From Erpobdella octoculata (Eukaryota; Annelida; Clitellata; Hirudinida; Erpobdellidae), in the NCBI GenBank assembly GCA_963978895.1, contig OZ022245.1, positions 21,038,906-21,102,905 of the forward strand: 64,000 bases of DNA, written 5' to 3'. How positions within the stretch are numbered: position 1 is the stretch's first letter; every line of letters begins with the position of its first letter. Shown here piece after piece: positions 58,380 to 64,000 of this stretch. Below the pieces are notes generated by a model. It made no database searches, was not told the origin of the DNA, and was given only the letters and a program-made list of their open reading frames with translations. A program made the position numbers and the translations under genes.

Positions 58380-59170
58380 AGGGCTGTATGTTACAGGGAT
58401 TGTATGTTACAGGGGTTGTATATTACAACTTCGATTTCTCTGCTAAGAATAACATATAGTTAATAATTTTTTTAGCAAATATTATCTTTGGTCCGACCTT
58501 CACATTTTGATTAACAAATTTGAATTTTCGTGTTGCTTATAATTTTATCGCGTTTCTTTTTTCCGCATACTTTTGTAAGTTTTAGCAGTTTTTTTTTTGA
58601 AAACCTGGATAAATATTAGCATTTAATTCAAACTAACAGCCAATAAAGCTCATTTAACACTCTGAGAAATTATTCAAAGTAAGTTTTGTGCTTTATTTTG
58701 CCGTCTAATTTCAAATTTCTTTGTAAAATAGTGCATGTCATGTCGGGGCTGTTTTTTACATGCTATCTCAAGCAGACCCGTTTTTATATTCGCCCACTGA
58801 TTTCATGTTTCACATATTAGGATTGTCTTTTGGAAGTTTTTTTTATTTTAAAATTACATTAATCAAGTTTATATTTAAATTAGTTTTTTTTATATTTGTT
58901 TAATCCGCTATTTTGGGTTTACTCTTATTATTTATTGCCCCTTTTATGTTTCAGGCATTATGAAGATTTAAAAAAATAAAACTGACCGAATTCACCCAGA
59001 TACAACGGTATTGGCTTTGGCTATTTTTACTGATACTCTAGTTAATAATGATCTTTAGCAGAAAAGAAAAAGAAAGAAAACAGACGTTTTGTTTTAAAAA
59101 CATTAAACCTGGAAAGAAAAACAAGTTCTAATGAACATGTAAACTTTGCAAGAGAAAAAAAGCAAAACTA
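58380..59170. other. AT-rich spacer
   Basis: No gene or clear repeat recognised, apart from a short TGTATGTTACAGGG duplication at about 58386-58420. Confidence 0.4.
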
Positions 59171-59179
59171 ACAATTCAG

Positions 59180-59535
59180 CAAGAAAACAAGTGAAGCAAA
59201 AAACAAAGTTTTTTAAAAACACACTTTTATATTTCTACAATATTCAAGTGATCTTTTGACATCCTCTGGACGTTGATGTTGTCCAATCGATCCGAAAATT
59301 ATATATGTTAAATAAACAACGAGCATATTAGCATAGATAATAAATAGTTTGACGAAAAATACTTAATTAAATTTTGTCCAATCGATCCTAATATTTAATA
59401 GAATGCATTGTTAATCAGTTCGGAGGTATGTTTAAATTTTTAAGTCTCTAGCTCATCGGGAAGTTAGTTTAAAATCGATTGCAAAATTTGACGACGGACA
59501 GACAGAGAAGTCAAGTTAAGTAAAAGTGTGTAAAA
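59180..59535 (+). repeat. Dispersed repeat family B, copy 1
   Basis: About 350 bp shared with 60362-60685: AAGTTTTTTAAAAACACACT, TTTTGTCCAATCGATCC (twice here), AGTTAGTTTAAAATCGATTG, GACAGACAGAGAAGTCAAGT and AAGTGTGTAAAAATA. The GACAGA run near its end is short here. Confidence 0.85.
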
Positions 59536-60154
59536 ATACTAAAACTAAGCCAAGCTTAAATAACATCACATTTTGTTGCAGGCTGAAATAGAAGTCTGAA
59601 ATAGAGAGTGTGGTCTGCGCTGATTTGTTCAACGAAGACTGAAATGGATGTGACTATTATCTGGTCCATGTGACTAATATGTGGTTTATGTGGCCCATGT
59701 GGATCAAAACTGTGACAGTGATGAATAACTAGTGCTAACTAGTGATCATACTAACATTAGTAACATTACTGTTATTAACTGTTATTCACAAACATTTTTT
59801 TTATTTGTTCTGTTTGTTTGAGATCCATAACATTCAACCCCGGCTTGTGTTACAGTTATTATTTTTATTACATTATTTTTTCGAATATATGTTAGATTAA
59901 GAAATTGGTTTTTATGTCGTAAAAAGTAACTAATAAAGTGTTTAATACAGACAAAAATTATGGATAAGATTGTCCTAAAAATAACGACTTTATTTCCAAC
60001 AGCCCCGGTCTCCCTTACGCGATATACTTCGCTGGCAAAGGTTTTCATTACTACCGATAGAGGGAAGATAAACGGTCAATAATATTAAGTTTTAAATAAT
60101 TTATTAATAATTTAATGATAATAATATAATTATTAAATAATACAATAAACGTTA

Positions 60155-60330
60155 ACAAGTTAGCAGTAAAAACCAGGTTTTTCACATGATTTGTCGGCTT
60201 TTCATTTATTGAAAAAATGTTACTTTTAAAACAAAAATATTTGGAATTTATATATGTAAACATCTATATAAGCTTGGTTGGATGACAGAAAATGAGTTAA
60301 TTTTTACTTTCAAGGTTTGCAAACTGGCCG
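60155..60330 (+). repeat. Dispersed repeat family A, copy
   Basis: GTAAAAACCAGGTTTTTCAC, GTCGGCTTTTCATTTATTGA and TTGGTTGGATGACAG follow the family A order, immediately before family B copy 2, so families A and B may be parts of one longer element. Confidence 0.7.
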
Positions 60331-60361
60331 TGAAGGAATTCAAAATTGAGATTCATAACTT

Positions 60362-60685
60362 TAAAACAAGTGAATCAAAAACAAAGTTTTTTAAAAACAC
60401 ACTTTTATATTTTTACTATATAAACAACAAACATATTAGCATAGACAATAAATAGTTCGACGAAAATATCACAAACAATTATTTAAAAACATTTTGTCCA
60501 ATCGATCCGAAAATTTGATAAAATGCATTGTTAATAAGTTCGGAGTTATGTTTAAATTTTGAAGTCTCTAACTCATCGAGAAGTTAGTTTAAAATCGATT
60601 GCAAAATTTGACAACAGACAGATAGACAGACAGACAGACAACAGACAGACAGAGAAGTCAAGTTAAGTTAAAGTGTGTAAAAATA
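60362..60685 (+). repeat. Dispersed repeat family B, copy 2
   Basis: Direct repeat of 59180-59535, with an expanded (GACA)n run at about 60612-60650. Confidence 0.85.
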
Positions 60686-61248
60686 TAAAAATAAATTATA
60701 ATTAAAAATTTAAAAACACATTTTTTTATAAAATGCTAGAAAAAGTACAAAATAAATTATACATATTATACTATTTTCCCATCAATTCAATCCATTCCAG
60801 CTAAACTTTTGTGAGCTTACTTGTTATTACAAATTGTACATTTTAATAAATTTACAGAACGATTGAAAAAATTAAATGAGATATAGAATAAAACTGATTT
60901 AAATTAAAAAAAAATTAATAACAGTTTCTTGTACAGAAATAAAACATCAGTTTTAAATTTATTTGAAAAAAAAATGATATTCAGTTTTCACTTCTCATAT
61001 CGAGTACCTAGAAAACTGTGGGCAATGTTTTTCTATTTCATAAACTTATTATTATCATTATAAATAATTTGTAAACAATCAGTAGCTGCCAAAGTAAGAA
61101 AAACTTAAAAAAATTAACGCTTCACTTGTTTTTTTAATTTGAATTAATTTTTGTTTATATCTCATTAAAATTTTGACCAATTTAAAATTAATATGGAAAA
61201 TAAACAAATTAAAATATTTGTGAATGAAATAAAACCATCGGTTTTAAA

Positions 61249-62133
61249 TAGGGCTGCACCGTAATCCGGTTCCGGTTATGCCGAAATCCGGCAGTTTTTA
61301 TGGATCCGGTTCCGATTCTGATTTTGGTTACATTTTACCATTTTATCGGATTTAAGCCGGATTTATTTTGGATTGTAATAACTCCAATAGCAACAAACCA
61401 TGAACCAGCTTCTTCTGCAGAATATTAAGGATTTGAAATTTAACTTGACCAATATCTGAATGAACCACTGTTTCAAAGATAAAACGATCCACTATAGTGG
61501 TGGAAGCAAAACCAAATGTCCTTTCCTGATCTAAAAGAAATATGGCACATTCTTACCTTAGTCCACCACTAACCAGTGTCGCATCTGAAAGACTGTTCAG
61601 CACTGCAGGTAGATTTATGACAGATCACCGCTCATCAATGTTGCCAGAAAATACTGAACTTTTAATATTTCTCAAGTGAAACAACAATTTACTAGCTATT
61701 ATTATTATTATTATTATACAGGTTTTTTATATAGCGCTTTTTTAAAAAATAAAAGTCACAAAAGCGCACTGATTGAATTTGATATAACGGATATACTACT
61801 TAAGAAACAACGGTGCATGCCGTATGTCGTATGACAGTGATATTTTGTTTGTTTTAAACATAAATTTTGAATAAGAGTGAAATGATGAACAATGACATTA
61901 ATGTATGCTATTGCCAATTATAAAAGTGAAGCAATTGCTTATTTCATGTGTTTTGAAAAATCAAGTTTTAACAAAAAAATTTACAAAATAAATTAATGCA
62001 AGACAACTATATTTTACCATTGAGAAGTACGCATTTTGTTTTTGAAATCCAGATCCGAATCCGGAAGGATTCAAGTAAAAATTCCGATTCCGGTTCCTGC
62101 AGGATCTAAAAATTTAAGTCCGGCACAGCCCTA
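61249..62133 (+). mobile_element. hAT deletion derivative with 8-bp TSD
   Basis: Starts TAGGGCTGCACCG and ends CGGCACAGCCCTA (inverted, two mismatches), flanked on both sides by GTTTTAAA (61241-61248 and 62134-62141). CCGGTTCCG words are subterminal on both sides. Internally a frame ending at 61679 carries WWKQNQMSFPDLKEIW, then YLSPPLTSVASERLFSTAG and LPENTELLIFLK before the stop: the C-terminal hAT dimerisation domain of the ZBED1-like group, interrupted by a frameshift near 61550. The rest of the transposase is gone. Confidence 0.92.
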
Positions 62134-62370
62134 GTTTTAAACTTATTTAAAAACATAAATTATTTGTTTCAAATCAAAGATTAAAAGTACAAAACTTCGT
62201 TTTTGTCACAGTGATTCAAAATTTTCTACTATTTTTAAATGCTTTTATTTAACTTCACTCTTCTCTCTGTTTGTTGGTTTGTTAGTTTGTTTGTTAGTTA
62301 GCTTGTCTGTGGTGATCAAATCTAAGTTAGCAGGCGTGGCCAAGTGTTTTCATTGGCCTCGTTGAATGCC

Positions 62371-62410
62371 CGCATTTTTTACGAGTCTCCTGATGTAACC
62401 AAAAAATATA
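62371..62410. repeat. Diverged copy of the GCGTCCC/GTAACCAAA motif
   Basis: CATTTTTTACGAGTCTCCTGATGTAACC is aligned by eye to 39499-39535 and 44846-44882; weaker than those two are to each other. Confidence 0.35.
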
Positions 62411-62788
62411 TAGACGCCTGAATTATCGAGATATAAACGCATATATAATATATATCTATGTATAAACGGCTCAACCCAAACTCATACGTCTTCATGCGAT
62501 TTTTAACTGTGCGACCGCCTACCTTAAATAAATTAAAATTAATCAAAATCGATTTTATATGAAAGTTCGTGTTGTTGTAATAAACAAAATTAATAATAAA
62601 AAATTAAATAAAAAGTACAAGATTGAGTGTAACTTATGTTTTTATGATTTTAGATTTAGTAAAAGTGTTTTCTCTCACTTAAAATATTTTAAGCGTTTAA
62701 TTGACAAAACCGTGTATTTTAAATGGCGTGTATACTTCAACAGAGCATGTTTGAATGAACATTTAGTGCCGAAATATTGTATATATAT

Positions 62789-63622
62789 TAGGGTTGCACC
62801 GGACTTGGGTTTTTCAAATCCGGCCGGGGCCGGTTCTGGCCGGATTCATAATTCAAAATCGGCCGGAACCGGGGCCGGAGCCGGTCTTGTAATTTTTTAT
62901 TATTCATTATTCATCTTTTTGTTCAATTGCATGTTATCATGAAAAACCAACGTAATAACCAACAGACAATATCAGCTTTATTTCAAATAAACAATAAACA
63001 AAAAATAGTAAACAGTATTCGAGGCAGTGGCAACTTCAACAGCAGCTGCCATCGAAGTCTTTAGACTGTTCATCTCACTGTACAGGATTGGATGCTTAGA
63101 TCTTAGATGAGTAAGCAGAGAAGACGTCGAAAAACTTTTGGGAGTATTAGTCTTGCCGCGTGAAACTACGCGTAGCAGTGTTTTCAAACAGCCTTCGAAT
63201 TATCCGTGATTTTGACATCAAAATACGCCCAAAACCCGATTTTTTTCTCAGCCATTTTATGCTGTTAATTTTTAATACTCAAACAAAACAAGAATAATTA
63301 AACAAAAGAGAGAGAGAGAGTTCAAAGTTCGCGAGCGTGACCTTATATAGCTTCCGAGCATGCTCTTCTGTTGCAGCAATCGGAAGATTAAATTTATTAA
63401 TGATACAACCTAGCTATATGAAATAAACTGATAAGAAATAAACCATTTGAAAGATATATATATATATATATATTAAAATATGTATGTATATATATATAAT
63501 TGTATTTATTTTACTGAAATAAATAAATAAATATGTTAAATCCGGCTCCAAATCCGGCCATCAAATCCGACCGGAGCCGGATTTGACCGGATTCGGAAAA
63601 ATGGCCGGTTTTCGGTGCAACC

Positions 63623-63625
<3 letters not shown>
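62789..63625 (-). mobile_element. hAT deletion derivative with BED finger remnant
   Basis: Ends TAGGGTTGCACCGG / CGGTGCAACCCTA are inverted. Flanks are ATATATAT on both sides (62781-62788 and 63626-63633), consistent with an 8-bp duplication but ambiguous because the target is a TA repeat. On the minus strand from ATG at 63255: MAEKKIGFWAYFDVKITDN, then after a stop SRGKTNTPKSFSTSSLLTHL and RSKHPILYSEM, the BED zinc finger that opens ZBED-type hAT transposases. The finger's first cysteine pair is damaged. No catalytic domain remains. Confidence 0.85.
63440..63500. repeat. Short interrupted (TA)n tract
   Basis: TA runs with a TATGTATG interruption, inside the hAT derivative. Confidence 0.85.

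Positions 63626-63671
<46 letters not shown>
63626..63671. repeat. (TA)n microsatellite
   Basis: TA run directly after the hAT right end; the matching TA at 62779-62788 is its left half, split by the insertion. Confidence 0.9.
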
Positions 63672-63676
<5 letters not shown>

Positions 63677-64000
63677 GCAACGTATGTTCATTAATAACGC
63701 CAAAACCAATGAAGGGATTTGCACGAAATTTTACATAATAAACATTTACCACCTAACAAATAATCTCATTTATTTAAAAAAATTGTTTTGAATGTTTTTA
63801 GAAAATTAATTTTTAGAAATATTTTATCTATGCAATTTTAGAAAATTAATTTTTAGAAATATTTTATCTATGCAATTATATCGCGGCTTAACGAGCTTAG
63901 GGTTGCTTTCGACTTCTGTTCCGTCGTTGTTGGTTGTCGCGATTTCTCAAAATCAAAAGTGAGTATTATTTTACTTATATCAATTATATCAATATATCAA
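63672..64000. other. Window end: Helitron-like 5' flank and AT-rich DNA
   Basis: AAAAGGCAACGTATGTTCAT and GGGATTTGCACGAAATTTTA directly follow the TA run, the same order as in other TA-led Helitron-type 5' regions. A 50-bp direct duplication (TTTTAGAAAATTAATTTTTAG.., about 63795 and 63836) follows. No gene seen before the window ends. Confidence 0.4.

Overview
This is eukaryotic, AT-rich animal DNA. The genes are split by introns with GT..AG borders, two nuclear-type tRNA genes are present, and most of the window is transposon-derived. Two genes belong to families of motile cilia and sperm flagella (a SPA17-like protein and an EFHC2-like protein), so the source is a metazoan with flagellated cells. 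The mix of mobile elements (Penelope-like, CR1-like and RTE-like retroelements, hAT, Harbinger, Mutator-like and Helitron-like DNA elements) and the long (TA)n, (ATC)n and (TTTA)n arrays suggest an invertebrate. I cannot place it more narrowly. An N gap at 47863-48062 shows this is a scaffold, not finished sequence.

Layout. 0-7.7 kb: a palindromic minisatellite, low-complexity tracts, dispersed repeats, a hAT remnant and a Helitron-like 3' end. 7.7-22.5 kb: a SPA17-like gene on the minus strand (docking domain plus two IQ motifs) with a first intron of about 12 kb; that intron holds a hAT element with target-site duplication, a second hAT remnant, a palindromic MITE and triplet arrays. 24.8-31.2 kb: a large foldback region with arms that recur inverted, internal tandem repeats, three RTE-type reverse transcriptase fragments and two partial copies of an exon whose fuller version lies at 32.1-32.4 kb on the minus strand. 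32.9-36.4 kb: a Penelope-like element split by a 5'-truncated CR1-like element with an 8-bp target-site duplication. 37-41 kb: unidentified degenerate coding sequence and a Harbinger transposase fragment.

41.3-42.8 kb: a complete four-exon gene for a secreted Mn-type superoxide dismutase. 43.45 kb: tRNA-Lys(CTT). 44.6-45.1 kb: a foldback element. 45.3-50.3 kb: an EFHC2-like gene whose N-terminal and C-terminal exons are present but whose middle is missing around the N gap and a Mutator-like insertion. 52.2-53.6 kb: a two-exon minus-strand gene for a secreted precursor ending in a four-cysteine peptide. 54-57.2 kb: (TA)n arrays and an internally deleted CR1-like element. 57.3 kb: tRNA-Glu(TTC). 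58-64 kb: dispersed repeats and two hAT deletion derivatives with TIRs and target-site duplications.

The host genes do not form an operon. SPA17-like and EFHC2-like proteins would both act in the axoneme or sperm flagellum, and a candidate RFX X-box lies just upstream of the SPA17-like start. The two secreted proteins (SOD and cysteine peptide) are independent genes. Exon borders were read by eye from splice motifs and phase. Domain assignments come from recognising family motifs, not from database searches.
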